NCBI GenBank assembly: GCA_003615045.1
Contig: ML014122.1
Span: forward strand, 62,001 to 126,000
Direction of reading: 5' to 3'
Source: Caulochytrium protostelioides
Taxonomy: Eukaryota; Chytridiomycota; Caulochytriomycetes; Caulochytriales; Caulochytriaceae
DNA: 64,000 nucleotides
Both the position numbers and the translations under genes were made by a program. The notes beneath the pieces were generated by a model, which searched no databases, was not told the origin of the DNA, and was given only the letters and a program-made list of their open reading frames with translations. This document shows, in pieces, positions 1 through 10,250 of this stretch; position 1 is the stretch's first letter; the number at the start of each line of letters is the position of its first letter.

Positions 1-83
1 GCGGCCCGCCGCGCGACCGCGACCGCGACCGCGACCGCGAGGGATCCCGCCGCGAGCGGCACCGCGGCGGCCGGCACCGCTGA
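1..83 (+). CDS. C-terminal tail of an RD/SR-rich protein, cut by the left edge
   Basis: In the third forward frame the first bases read Gly-Pro-Pro, then four Arg-Asp pairs, then a Ser/Arg/Glu/His/Gly stretch ending in a TGA at 81-83. Tails of this kind are common on splicing factors and RNA-processing proteins (U1-70K, Fip1-like and SR proteins). The underlying DNA is a GCGACC hexamer array. The other two forward frames also stay open here and read Ala/Thr or Arg/Pro runs, which look less protein-like. With only 27 codons in the window the gene cannot be named, and the frame choice is an inference from composition. Confidence 0.4.
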   Translation, partial: GPPRDRDRDRDREGSRRERHRGGRHR

Positions 84-342
84 TGGAGCGCGTGCGCGAG
101 GCGTCGTCATGCGGGCCATGGCCGTCGCAATCTCCCGTCTTGCGGGTGTGACGCAACGAGTCGTTGGTGTCGTCCGCTCGTCGCTGTGATGTCAATAGAA
201 TAAAAAAGGCATATGGAGAGAGACAATTGGATCAACCGGCGCGATACGCGGTGTTCTGCTGACGTGTGCATGGCGCCGTAGGCGAAGCTTGCTCGGCTCT
301 TGCGGGTTCGCGAACGTATAAAAAATGATATAGGCGAAGAGC

Positions 343-347
343 AAAAA
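343..347 (-). terminator. Pol III oligo-T terminator of the tRNA gene
   Basis: On the minus strand a run of five T lies 9 bases beyond the tRNA 3' end, the usual RNA polymerase III stop signal. A second T run follows at about 319-324. Confidence 0.7.
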
Positions 348-356
348 TGCATCCTC

Positions 357-427
357 GGAGACGGAGAGGTTCGAACTCCCGGCCGCCTGCATGCAAAGCA
401 GGCACTCTACCACTGAGTTACGTCCCC
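357..427 (-). tRNA. tRNA-Ala (anticodon UGC)
   Basis: The 71-base minus-strand segment folds into a complete cloverleaf. The 7-bp acceptor stem pairs 421-427 with 357-363 and contains the G3:U70 wobble that identifies alanine tRNAs. The anticodon stem pairs 398-402 with 386-390, the loop is 391-397, and the anticodon TGC is at 393-395. There is a 5-base variable loop, and the T arm pairs 376-380 with 364-368 around TTCGAAC. The internal A box and B box promoters are intact. There is no intron and no encoded CCA, as expected for a nuclear gene. The gene reads GCA codons. Confidence 0.96.
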
Positions 428-781
428 GGAATTTTTTTTTGAAGGGGGGCCGCTTTTGTTGATTCATTTGTAATCACGGTTGTTAAGCCTCGCACTCATT
501 TGACATTCTCACCAATGGGCGTCTCGAATTGATGAATGGGTGTTTACTGTATTAATAGCACTTTTTGCCGCGCCACTTGTAACAATCAGGTGCGTTGCCT
601 CTATTTTCATGCAAGATCACTTTAAACTCAATGCTATTAAATTATGTTTGTAATCCATTCAAGACCATCAGTCTTTCGATTGAAGAGGACTAATGGTCAA
701 CAGGCGATTCATGCATCAACCAGGCCGAAAACGTGTGATGCAGGACTGTCAGATTCTGTCTAAAACTACCACCATCGCAGG
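428..781. other. AT-richer spacer without a gene
   Basis: About 350 bases of clearly lower GC than the surroundings, with T runs and no ORF of interest. It lies between the tRNA 5' end and the 3' end of the secreted repeat protein. The part next to 782 may include the 3' UTR of that gene. No RNA gene was recognised. Confidence 0.5.
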
Positions 782-1291
782 CTAGTACGTGTTCTGCACC
801 ACAGGCTGGCTGTAAGTGTTCTGCATCACAGGTTGGCTGTAGGTGTCCTGCATCACCGGTTGGACGTAAGTGTCCTGCATCACCGGCTGAACGTAGGTGT
901 CCTGCTTGTAAGTCGGCTGGACGTAGGTGTCCTGCACCGGCTGCTCGTAGGTGTCCTGCACCGGCTGCTCGTAGATGGCCTGAACTGGCGGGCTGTACGT
1001 GTCATACGTCGGGGCCTGGTTCATCACGGGCATGACATCGACCGGCATGCCGTAGCTGGTGTCCTGGTACGTCTGGTCATAGACGGGGACGTTCTGCACC
1101 TGGTAACTGGGGCTGCCGTAAGTGTCGGGGCTCGGCTGCATCGTGGGCATCATCTGGATGCTCGGCGCACCGTAGCCGCCGCTGCTCGGCGGCCCGTAGG
1201 CATCGTTGCCCGCCAGCACGCTGCTCGGAGCGATCGTGAGGGCCACAACGACGGTAAGGGCGCCCCGGGCCAGGTTCCGCGCAGAGATCAT
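782..1291 (-). CDS. small secreted Tyr/Gln/Pro repeat protein
   Basis: A 169-residue protein when started at the ATG at 1291. An in-frame ATG lies 18 codons further upstream, but the inner one begins directly with a good signal peptide: Met-Ile-Ser-Ala-Arg-Asn, then a hydrophobic core, ending Ser-Val-Leu-Ala before Gly-Asn-Asp. The mature chain is Tyr/Gln/Pro/Val-rich. Its last ~90 residues are an imperfect repeat built on Gln-Asp-Thr-Tyr followed by Val/Ser-Gln-Pro-Val, with a period of about 8-9 residues and roughly ten copies. It has no Cys and no recognisable enzyme fold. Such proteins are often wall, spore-coat, mucilage or adhesive components, but that role is inferred from composition only. 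The repeat is also visible as a DNA tandem array, so copy number probably varies. A TATA-like element lies upstream at 1776-1782. Confidence 0.75.
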   Translation of the reverse strand: MISARNLARGALTVVVALTIAPSSVLAGNDAYGPPSSGGYGAPSIQMMPTMQPSPDTYGSPSYQVQNVPVYDQTYQDTSYGMPVDVMPVMNQAPTYDTYSPPVQAIYEQPVQDTYEQPVQDTYVQPTYKQDTYVQPVMQDTYVQPVMQDTYSQPVMQNTYSQPVVQNTY

Positions 1292-1775
1292 GCTGGCAAG
1301 TCGGCCGTGAGGATGCGGTTTGGGAGAAGCGCGGGATCGGACCATTGGCCGTGTCGAGGGATGGTCTCTGGGCTGACGCTCGCGGTGCTGCTACTAGAAT
1401 CAGCGAGATCGCACGGGCAGGGGGCGGCGGAGAAGGGAGTCGAGTCGTGCGTTTGGGGGATAACAAGGAGGGAGGGCGGGTCAGGAATCAAAATGCGGCG
1501 GACCACGCTGTAAAGGCGACAGAGGAAACGGTCGAAGGAAGTGTAGAGGCCGGCCAGCAGCTCGGGAAAGTCCCGGTATAGCGGGAATAAAGAATGTGAT
1601 GGGAAGCGGATGGTGCCGGGACCGGGGTCGGTCGGGGCGAAGTGAAAGGGAGGGATGCGATAGGAAGAGAGGGATGGTGGTGGTGTTTGTCCATTAAGCA
1701 TCTTTCTCATACCTGGCCGTCTCCACGACACGACCTCTCCATTCAACAATCACTGATCGGCCGATCGCGCCTGGG

Positions 1776-1782
1776 TTATATA
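1776..1782 (-). promoter_or_regulatory. TATA-like box for the secreted repeat protein
   Basis: TATATAA on the minus strand within GC-rich flanks. It is the clearest TATA element upstream of the gene at 782-1291, about 485 bases from its start codon. That would imply a long leader or a 5' UTR intron, so the link is tentative. Confidence 0.35.
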
Positions 1783-2068
1783 GGGCGGGCGACGGGATCA
1801 ACGATGTTGCCGTTGCGGACCGTTAACACGGTCCGCAGAGGTTAAAAACTTTGAAGGGCGGCGTACGGCGCTCGCTTGCCGCACCGGCACTCATTTTTGC
1901 TCCCTGTGCTTCCCTTTGCATCTGCCGTCGCTTGCATCTGCTGGCCCGTCCGTTATCAGGAAGGGCAAACGACATGCACGCTTCGGTCGATCCGTGCCGT
2001 GCCGGTGCGGCTCCTGTGGAGACTGGCGATCCCAAGACCATGCCGTATGGCGTTGCCGGTCGGGCGAC

Positions 2069-2148
2069 GTGTCGCAGCGTAAAACTGAAAGAAACGCTGT
2101 CGGGCGTCGTGTTGCAGTGTAAAACCGAAAGAGACGCCGCTGGGCGTG
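2069..2148. repeat. 40-bp tandem duplication
   Basis: Copies at 2069-2108 and 2109-2148 match at most positions (GTGTCGCAGCGTAAAAC against GTGTTGCAGTGTAAAAC, and so on). Most differences are transitions. No coding function is apparent. Confidence 0.7.
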
Positions 2149-2636
2149 GCCGCACCGTGGGCCAAGAGCCGGTGGACTCGCGGCACTTGCGGCGGCGGCA
2201 CCCACCGGTCGCCTCATCCGTATGGAGCGGAGCCGTGAGAGAGTGAGAGAGAGAGAGAGATAGTAGACGCCGCTGCGGACGCCGCAACAACGTCTTGAAA
2301 CGGTCTTAAACCTTTTCACTGCGAGATTCAGAATGAAATCACACTTCTCACAAGGCCCGCGCATTCGATGATGGTCAAGAGCTAATGCGGCGCTGGCGGG
2401 GCCATCGTCTCAACGAGTGCATCTAAAGGAACGCGTGCCACCCTTCGTCATGTTCTCTGCCATCAGCCAGGCGATGAATGCATCCGTCTGTATCTATTTA
2501 AAAATCAATCACAAGCATCTGGGTGGAATCAGGATGGAAACAGAATGGAGTCGGCAATCAAGCGCCCGCGTGCTGCCGTACGTATCCGATCGCAGCCTGT
2601 CGCACGCCTCAAGCCGTGCAAGCTTCACGAGCGACG

Positions 2637-5600
2637 CTATGGCGAAGGCGGTCGTGGCGGAAGGAGCGGTGGCATGGTGGCCGTCGAGGCCCGTGCGGAC
2701 GGGAGGGCTGCCATGTCGATCCAGGGCGTCATGTCGTGCGCGCTCCCGGCGCCCGCCGCGGCCATCGGATCGCTCGCCGCGTCGCCGTCCTCCGGTATCA
2801 TGGGCGTGCACGGCTGGCTCATGTACCCGCGCTCCTGGTGCGTCCCGCGCGGCTGCACGATCGCCGACCGCGCGGCCGCGCCGTTCGCAAATGGCGAACC
2901 GCCCCACCGTCCGGGCAGCGCGAACGAGGGCCGCGTGTGCCGCGCGGACGGCGCATCCTCGTCCATCGCGAGGCCGGCGGGGGCCGCGAGGTCGGCGAGG
3001 AAGGCCTCGCCGCCCGAGAGCGTCGCGTGGCGGCGGCCCGCGGCGTGCACGGACGCTGTCGCCGCGGCGCCGCTCGCCCGGCCGAACGCGCTGCCGGCGG
3101 AGGACATGCCGGCGAAGGGGCTCGTGGCGGTGCTGAGGCGCGCGAGGCTGCGGCGGTCGCCGTGGGCCGCAGGCTCCTCGGCGTCGCCCGAGAACGCGAA
3201 CCCCGTGAACGACCGGAGCGCGCTGCCCGGCGTGCCGTCGGCCATGCCGAGCTCGAACATGGGCATGGCGCGGAGCGAGTGCCGCGGGGGGCGTCCGCCC
3301 GCAGCGGCGGCGGCGGCGGCGGCGGTGCGGGCGTGCGTGGGGCTGACGGCGGCGCCGCGGCGGTCGGCGCGGGTCGGCGCGACTTGGCGCGCGGCCTGGT
3401 CCCAGGCGACATCGGTGCCCGGCGGGAGCGCCGTGGCCTTTGTGGCGGCGAGCGGCGGCAGCGAGATGGGGCGGCGCCGTCCGCTGCTGAGCAGGTGCAT
3501 GGTCGGGAGCGTGGGGCGCCGCGGCTTGGGCGGCCGCGGCCGCACCACGAACATGTCGAGGTTGGTTTCGACGGGCGCCTCGGCCTCGATGGCCGCGGCG
3601 GGCGCGTCCAGCACGGCATTCTTGGCGTCCCGCACGTCTTCCTTGAGCGCCGGCGTCGAGCCCGCCGCGCCACGGGCGTCAGGCGAGCCGGCCACGGACG
3701 GCACTGCCGCGGTGGGGGGCGCTGCGGCTGGCGGCGCCACCGGCCGCCCGAGCGTGGTGTGGCCGTCCTCAAGCTCGGTCGGCTCCGAAGCGGCATCCGC
3801 GGCGTCCGCGGCATCGCGGTGGACGACGGTCTGGGGAAGGATGGGCCCTGCCTGGGCCATGTGGGCGAGCGTCGAGGCGCGGGAGAGCGCGCCGTAGCAC
3901 TCGGGCAGGTCACGCGGGTCGGACGTGGTCTTCTGGCACTCGCGAATCACGCACTCGTCGCTTGGCCAGATCATGCGGCTCGCGTAGGTGGCGGTATACC
4001 GCGGCAGGACGGCGATCACGACGCTGATCACAAGCATGGCCCAGGTGATGGGGTTCTGGTAGAGCCGCACGGCCAGCTGCGGGTCGCTGGAGGACTTGGC
4101 GGCGCTGTAGAGCGGGATGTAGATCAGAATCGAGAGCGCCGAGAAGGCGACCGTCGCGGTGACCACCACGCTCCAGTGGTGGAAGGCGAGGCCCATCGAG
4201 AGGTTGACGCTGACAATGACGAACATGGCGACGCAAGAGCCGAGCATCTGCTTGTCGACGGCGCGGCCGTTGCTCTGGGCGCTGAGCTCGAAAATCCAGG
4301 AGGCCGCAAAGAAGCAACAAGCGCTCTGCCACGCAGCATCGGCCACGTACAGCCAGAACCCTTTGAGGGTGAACCGGGAGCCGCGGATGCCGACGACGTG
4401 GAGCTGCGGAAAGGCAAGGCAGTAGCGGTCGCCGAGGTCCTGGTCAAAGATGCCCATCACGATGGGTGGCAGCGAGGTGAACAGCAGATTGTAGAACATC
4501 AGGTACGTGTAGTCGTACAGGATGTCGGCCGTGTACCCGCAGTAGATCTGGTACCAGAACATGCCGAAGACCCAGGCCATGTTCTTGAAAAAGAAGTTGT
4601 AGATGGTCTTCGTCGTGCGGTAGTACGAGTAGCGGCCGTGTACGAGGATGAGGCGCGACAGGTGGCGGAACTCGCCGATCACGTAGTCGGCGGCCATCGC
4701 GGCCTGCATGCCTTCCTGGCCGCTGATCCCGACGCCGACATGCGCCTCTTGGATCATACTCACGTCGTTCGCGCCGTCGCCGATGCTCAGGCACATCCCG
4801 CCCAGCCCGCGCTTCACGAGCCGCACGACCTGCGCCTTCTGCATCGGGCTCACGCGGCAGCACAGCACCGTCTCGCAGCGGCGGGCCACGTCGAGAAACC
4901 GCTCGGCGGGCGCGCTGCGCTCGACCGACGCCGCGCGCCACCACGGCAGCAGCCGGCCGACGGCGCGCCGCCACATGGGCGGCGTCGGCAGCGGCGTGTC
5001 GGGGGTGACGGCCTTCGCGGCCTTCGTGGCGGCCGCCGCCTCAAAGACCGTCGTGAGCATATCGCCGTCCAGCACGAGGCTGCACGGGCCCTGGCGGAGT
5101 TTAGCGAGCGCCTCGGCGCACTGGGCATCAAAGTCGCGATCGGCCTTCATGACGATCAGCAGATCGCGCTGCGCATCGAGCAAGTGGCTCGCATACCCGA
5201 TGTTGATGGCCGTTTCGACCTTGTCGCCCGTCAGGACCCAGAGCTTGATGCCTGCCGCGCGGAGGGTCGCGATGCAGTGCGGCAGGTCCTCCTGGAGCTG
5301 GTCCTCGATCGCCGTCGCGCCGAGCAGGGTCAAGTCGGTCTCAATCTCAGCCGCGAGCGCGTCCATCTGTTCGTCGCGGTCCACAAGGTCGGTGCAGGCG
5401 TCCTGCCAGCGGGCATACCACCCCGCGAACCAGTCGCGGTCGAGTGGCTTCACCGCCAGGCACAGCGTGCGCAGGCCTTCCTGCGCAAAGTGCTCGAGGT
5501 GCTCGAGCGACTGCGCGGCCATCGCGTCCTGGCCGGGCGCGAGCCGCTCGTAGATGACCGTGTCGGCGCCCTTCGCATAGAGCATGATGTCGCCGGGCGT

Positions 5601-8600
5601 GCCGTCGGCGCCAATGGCCTCCACGACGAGGCTCATGCGCTTGCGCAGGCTGGTGAACTCGATGATCGCCAGCACGCGGAAGGTGGCGCGGGCGCGGCGC
5701 CACGCGAACGGCGCGTCCGACGCATCCTGCGTCGCGAACAGCGGCGTCGGCATCTCGAGCCCGACGAGGTCGCCCTGCCGCTCCAGGAAGACGTAGCCCA
5801 TCTCGCGCGCCGCATGCACGAGCGCCAGCTCGTCGGGCGAGGCCGCGTCGTACCGCAGCGGTCGTAAGCCGCCCGGCGAGGTGCGCGCCGCCATCTCGAC
5901 GGCCCCCTTCGGCGGGAGCACCGTGTGGCACAGCGCGAGGTGCATAAAGAAGCGGTGATTGGTCATCGACCAGGCGGGCGCCGCGGCGCCGGCGCCGGCG
6001 CCGGCGCCGGCGCCGGCGCCGTCGGAGGCCGCCGTCGGCGCTCCAAAGAGGCCGCCGTCAAAGAAGCTCGGCCGCACCGTGGCCCACGGGTTGGCTTGGG
6101 CCGTGAGCGCCGCGTCGGGCAGGGCGACAGCGGCCGCGGGGTCCATCTCGATGTGGTGGACGTCGTCCATGGGCGGCAGAAAGGCGCGGACCTGGCCCTG
6201 GCGCATGGCGCGGATGGCGAGGCGGTCGCGCTGGGCCCGCGCCGTGGCACTGAGGCCGTCACCTTGCTTGCTGACGTCCGTGGCGCGCTGGCCCCACACC
6301 GCGCCGGCAATCGAGCACCGGCAGAACTCCATCTTGTTCTGCGTGAGCGTGCCCGTCTTGTCCGAGAAGATGTACTCGATCTGGCCGAGGTCGTCGAGGA
6401 TGTTCCACGTCTTGGCGACCGCGGGGTCCATGGTGGCGGCGGGCTTTGAGGCCGCGGCGAGGGTGCGCCGCTGCTGGCGGCGGCGCCGGGCATCGCGGAG
6501 GTCCTGCAGGCGGTGCATGAGCGGCCGCGGCGCGTTGAGCAGGGCCGAGCGCGCTCGGCTGGTGAGCGCGGACGTCCCTGGCTCGGCTCCCGAGGCGGCG
6601 GCCATCGTTGCGAGATCGGTGGCGGTCGCGTCGCTGCTCACGACAGCCGGCAGCCTGGGACCGCCGCCGTCGTCCCGCTTGGCCGCGGCGAGCTGGGAAG
6701 GCCGATCGAGCACGCCGAGGCGCGACTTGACGTCGCCCTGGATGGTGGCGTCGTCGTCGTCGTCGTCGTCGTCATCCGTCATCTCAGCGAGCGTCGTCTC
6801 GGACGGCTCGTCGTCGCTGTCGCCAGCGTCCTCGCGCGCCGCGGCCGAGCCGTCGTCATCGAGCGTGATGCGCGTCATCATGGCCTGGTCGGCATAGACA
6901 AAGTAGGCCTGGATGGTCTTGACGGCCTCGATCGTGATGTAGAGCGAGATGGGCACGATGTTCTGGTACATGATGATGCTGGCCCAGAACGTATAGAAGC
7001 CCGCGGCGAAGGGCCGGTCGGCATCGGCATCGACCCAGGGCGCGTCATCGCGCGTCCACTGGAACGTCAGGACGCCGGCGACGATGCCGTTGAGCAGGCA
7101 CAGGATGAGCAGGACGACAAAGTTGAGCACGATCTGGGGGTTCATCAGCATCTCGACGCGGCTGCGCTTCGACGGCGTGGCGCCCGAGTTCAGCATCACC
7201 TTCGTCTCGACGCCCGTGTACACCACGAGGCCGATCGTCCAGTCGGTGTTGCGCACGACGGAGCCGCGCAGCAGCAGGTGGGACGCGCCGACCGGCACGC
7301 GGACGCCACGCCTCGCGGGCCCTCGCGGTGACGGGGACGGCGCGTCCAGGCCGGAGCCGCCGGCGACGCCGCCAGCGGCTGAGCGTGGCGCCGCCATGGC
7401 CGTGGCCCTGGGCGTGGACGGCGTGGACGGCGACAGCGGCGACAGCGGCGACACGGCCAGGTCACCGGTCATGGGCAGGCGCCCATCGAGGGCGGTGGCC
7501 ACGGGGCCCAGGACCGGGCGGGACGGCGACGCCATGGCGGTCGCGGTGGAGGCCACGGGCCTCGCTTCGCGCGAGGCCAGCGCGAAGGGGGTGCAGCTGC
7601 TGCTCGCGGCGCGGCTCGGGCGCGGCGGGTAGATGACGAGTGTGGCTTGGTAGCTGTACAGCGCCGGGTGCGGGGCCTGGCACTCGAGGACGGCGCGGAA
7701 GCGGTAGAAGCCGTGGGCGGTGCGGTCGGCCTCGGCCATGCTCGCCGCGACACGGGAGGGGTTGGCGAGCGCCGTGAACGGCGGCAGCGGCAGGGACGCC
7801 GGCGGGATCGCGACGCACTCGCGGCTCTTGAGGTTCGTCTCGCCGTCGAGGCTCTTGGTCTCGACATAGACCAGCCCGTCGGGGTCGGCCGACGCGAGCA
7901 GCACCACATCCGCGGGGACGGCTTCGTTCTGGCGCAGCAGCAGCAGGTCGCCCACGGAGATGTCGCGCCACGTCGTGGGCTCCCAGATCTTGGAGGGGGC
8001 CATGAGCGCCGCGCCGCCCGTCACGCCGCCGCCCGCCGAGCCGAGGCCGAGCGCGGCCGCCGCGGGGTCTGAGGCCGGCCGGCGCGACTTGGAGCACGCG
8101 GCGCAGACGAGCCGCCGGTGCCGCCGGTGCAGCCGGCCGAGGATGGTCGGCGGCGCCGTCACGAGCGGCGGCAGCGACATCTCGCTGTGTCCGCTATCGG
8201 AGCCGTGGTCGATCTCGTCGATCCTGTCGATCCCCGCGGGGGCCGCCGCGTGGCGCAGCGCGTGGGTGCCGTCGTCGCTCCGGAGCAGCGCGGCGCAGGC
8301 GCAGAAGGGGTCTTCGTGGCGGAAGCGCCGCCGGATCAGCGGCTTGAGGCGCAGCAGGAAGGCGAGCGGGCCCAACAGCCGCGCCACGAGGCCCGGGCGG
8401 TGCGCGTTGAGGCGGTTCACGTTGACCCACGCGCCGGCCGCGTCGTCGCTCTCGGAGGCGCCATGGCGCCCCGGGTGGCCCTGAAGGCGGTGCGTCGCCG
8501 CGTGCGGCGGGGCCGCTGCGTCGGCGGCGTCGGCGCCGTCGAGCGCCGTCGAGGCGAGGGTATACGCGACGGAGCAGTTGACGCGCTTGTCCATCGTGTG

Positions 8601-9167
8601 ACGGCGCCAGTCCTCGATGCCGTCCTTGATGGCGGTCACGCACATAATGACGGTCATGGGCATCGCGGCCAGGATGGGATTCACGGTCCCGAGCGACGGA
8701 AACGTCTGCAGCACAACCGTCAGGAGGAAGTAGACGTTCGCCAGCCGGTGGAACTGCTCGAACAAGTTCTTCGGGATAAAGTTGATCACGGTATACTTGG
8801 TGGTCGCGATGCCGTTCGACGGGTAGTCCGGGATCGTCGGGACGTCGTCGTCGTCGTCATCGTCGTCGGACGCAGTTTGATGGACGACCGCAGCGGCGCC
8901 GTGGTGGGCAGGCGCCCCCGGCGGCAGACCGGCAGGCGACCGCCGCTCCGCCATCTCCGGCGAGGGCTGTCGCAGCAGCGCGCGCTCTTCGGCGGGCATG
9001 AGGTTGAGATAGACGCGGCGCACGTCAGGCGACGCCTTCTTGGCGGCCGCATCGCGGGACGCCGCGGGGCCGGTGGGGGAGGCGGGCGAGGACGGGGCCG
9101 TGGCGAGCGGCACGACGGCCGTCGCCGCGAGGGCGGTGGCCGCCGCCGCGGCGTCAGGGACCGCCAT
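2637..9167 (-). CDS. DNF1: P4-ATPase phospholipid flippase, Dnf1/Dnf2 type
   Basis: A single 2176-residue ORF from the ATG at 9167; 94 more in-frame codons lie upstream but look non-coding. P4-ATPases use ATP to move phospholipids from the outer to the cytosolic leaflet of plasma and endosomal membranes. In order: the FEQFHRLANVYF first-membrane signature near residue 135; the DGET actuator loop near 441; the PISL membrane-4 motif near 740; the phosphorylation site DKTGTLT with the acceptor Asp at about 936; GDGAND near 1461; then the C-terminal membrane block. The N-terminal stretch TTKYTVINFIPKN followed by TAIKDGIEDWRRH is closest to yeast Dnf1/Dnf2 rather than Drs2, Neo1 or Dnf3. It exceeds yeast Dnf1 (about 1570 residues) through low-complexity inserts (a poly-Asp run from GTC repeats at 6750-6773, a Gly/Ala run from GGCGCC repeats at 5983-6020) and a ~430-residue Ala/Ser/Pro tail. 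No intron is needed. Confidence 0.95.
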   Translation of the reverse strand: MAVPDAAAAATALAATAVVPLATAPSSPASPTGPAASRDAAAKKASPDVRRVYLNLMPAEERALLRQPSPEMAERRSPAGLPPGAPAHHGAAAVVHQTASDDDDDDDDVPTIPDYPSNGIATTKYTVINFIPKNLFEQFHRLANVYFLLTVVLQTFPSLGTVNPILAAMPMTVIMCVTAIKDGIEDWRRHTMDKRVNCSVAYTLASTALDGADAADAAAPPHAATHRLQGHPGRHGASESDDAAGAWVNVNRLNAHRPGLVARLLGPLAFLLRLKPLIRRRFRHEDPFCACAALLRSDDGTHALRHAAAPAGIDRIDEIDHGSDSGHSEMSLPPLVTAPPTILGRLHRRHRRLVCAACSKSRRPASDPAAAALGLGSAGGGVTGGAALMAPSKIWEPTTWRDISVGDLLLLRQNEAVPADVVLLASADPDGLVYVETKSLDGETNLKSRECVAIPPASLPLPPFTALANPSRVAASMAEADRTAHGFYRFRAVLECQAPHPALYSYQATLVIYPPRPSRAASSSCTPFALASREARPVASTATAMASPSRPVLGPVATALDGRLPMTGDLAVSPLSPLSPSTPSTPRATAMAAPRSAAGGVAGGSGLDAPSPSPRGPARRGVRVPVGASHLLLRGSVVRNTDWTIGLVVYTGVETKVMLNSGATPSKRSRVEMLMNPQIVLNFVVLLILCLLNGIVAGVLTFQWTRDDAPWVDADADRPFAAGFYTFWASIIMYQNIVPISLYITIEAVKTIQAYFVYADQAMMTRITLDDDGSAAAREDAGDSDDEPSETTLAEMTDDDDDDDDDATIQGDVKSRLGVLDRPSQLAAAKRDDGGGPRLPAVVSSDATATDLATMAAASGAEPGTSALTSRARSALLNAPRPLMHRLQDLRDARRRRQQRRTLAAASKPAATMDPAVAKTWNILDDLGQIEYIFSDKTGTLTQNKMEFCRCSIAGAVWGQRATDVSKQGDGLSATARAQRDRLAIRAMRQGQVRAFLPPMDDVHHIEMDPAAAVALPDAALTAQANPWATVRPSFFDGGLFGAPTAASDGAGAGAGAGAGAAAPAWSMTNHRFFMHLALCHTVLPPKGAVEMAARTSPGGLRPLRYDAASPDELALVHAAREMGYVFLERQGDLVGLEMPTPLFATQDASDAPFAWRRARATFRVLAIIEFTSLRKRMSLVVEAIGADGTPGDIMLYAKGADTVIYERLAPGQDAMAAQSLEHLEHFAQEGLRTLCLAVKPLDRDWFAGWYARWQDACTDLVDRDEQMDALAAEIETDLTLLGATAIEDQLQEDLPHCIATLRAAGIKLWVLTGDKVETAINIGYASHLLDAQRDLLIVMKADRDFDAQCAEALAKLRQGPCSLVLDGDMLTTVFEAAAATKAAKAVTPDTPLPTPPMWRRAVGRLLPWWRAASVERSAPAERFLDVARRCETVLCCRVSPMQKAQVVRLVKRGLGGMCLSIGDGANDVSMIQEAHVGVGISGQEGMQAAMAADYVIGEFRHLSRLILVHGRYSYYRTTKTIYNFFFKNMAWVFGMFWYQIYCGYTADILYDYTYLMFYNLLFTSLPPIVMGIFDQDLGDRYCLAFPQLHVVGIRGSRFTLKGFWLYVADAAWQSACCFFAASWIFELSAQSNGRAVDKQMLGSCVAMFVIVSVNLSMGLAFHHWSVVVTATVAFSALSILIYIPLYSAAKSSSDPQLAVRLYQNPITWAMLVISVVIAVLPRYTATYASRMIWPSDECVIRECQKTTSDPRDLPECYGALSRASTLAHMAQAGPILPQTVVHRDAADAADAASEPTELEDGHTTLGRPVAPPAAAPPTAAVPSVAGSPDARGAAGSTPALKEDVRDAKNAVLDAPAAAIEAEAPVETNLDMFVVRPRPPKPRRPTLPTMHLLSSGRRRPISLPPLAATKATALPPGTDVAWDQAARQVAPTRADRRGAAVSPTHARTAAAAAAAAGGRPPRHSLRAMPMFELGMADGTPGSALRSFTGFAFSGDAEEPAAHGDRRSLARLSTATSPFAGMSSAGSAFGRASGAAATASVHAAGRRHATLSGGEAFLADLAAPAGLAMDEDAPSARHTRPSFALPGRWGGSPFANGAAARSAIVQPRGTHQERGYMSQPCTPMIPEDGDAASDPMAAAGAGSAHDMTPWIDMAALPSARASTATMPPLLPPRPPSP

Positions 9168-10250
9168 CACGGGCCGACGACGGCGGCCGCCTGCCGTCGC
9201 CGCGGCGTGGTGGGCGCCGCGATGCTGGCGAAACCGGTGCGGAGACACGAGGCGGATCCCTCGTTGAATCCGCGGCGATCGTTGCTGGGTTGGGTGAGGA
9301 GCGGCGCGTGGTGAAGCCGGTATCGAGGTCGCCGTCGAAGTCGCAGAAGAAGGCGGTCGTCGTCGTGGTCGTCGGCGAGACCCGATGCCCGATGCCCGAT
9401 GCGTGCTCGACGATGTGGCTGCGTGATACACGACGTGGGTGCCGACCAAGATGCCGACGAGGCGTCGCGTGGCGTCAGCGTGCAGGACCCCGGGTGTTTC
9501 CGCTCGCAGCTTCCACTCATCAGAAAAGGATCGACACGATTGAGGGTGCAGCCGTCGCGGCGAATGGGAGCGCCGCTGCGCGTGCGTGTGGAGGCCGAGC
9601 GTCGGTCCTTCGCCGCGGCGCGCCCTTCCTTGCCTCCCGAGCGGCGGGAGTGCCCGTGGCGGGCGGCGTCGATGGCCGCCGCCGTCTGAAGGCAGCCGGC
9701 GGAAGGCAGGCCGACGGCAGACAGCGACGGCGCGTGAGAGAGGGCGCCGCCCGACCTGGTCGTGCCGAACCCGGGCAAGCCCACTAGGTCGGCCGACGCG
9801 GCCGACCGCGGCCGACCCGCCGGCAGACCGCTGCGTGGTCGGAGGGCACCCCCGCGCCGCGGCGTGCAGGAGGCGGCGGTGCCGCGGGCACGCGGGTCAC
9901 GTACGACGCTCGCACTCGTCGGGTCTGGCTGCCGTCGGTGGTCCGCGGCACCATGACATCACCCGGACCGGCGCAGACGGCGCCTGCACGACGGCGGGCG
10001 GCGGCGGGCGGCGGCGGGCATCCAGGCCGTCGGCTGTCTCGCGCCGGCGTGACGCCAATTCGTGGTGCTGGAACAGCGGCGACGAGAAATTTGTAGGGGA
10101 CTTGTCGGGGGCGGGGGGTCCGAGCGGCTCAGCCCGATGGGGGTCAGGCCCAGCCCGACGGGGGTCCGGTAGCCCGGCGCGGCTGGCCACGAGCGGTGAG
10201 GGCAGCCAAGCACTATAGCGCAAATAGAACGATTGGCGCTGCACCGAGAC

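Larger units (their letters stand above)
1292..2636. other. intergenic, no supported gene
   Basis: The ORFs here overlap on both strands, have no family resemblance and look like GC-driven noise. Contents noted separately: a TATA-like box and a 40-bp tandem duplication. There is also a GA-rich microsatellite at 2237-2260. The left part is the likely 5' UTR and promoter of the secreted repeat protein; the right part is the 3' flank of the flippase gene. Confidence 0.5.

Noticed and set aside
2523-5867. 1114-codon plus-strand ORF
   Set aside because: It is antisense to the flippase gene, whose frame carries all the family motifs.
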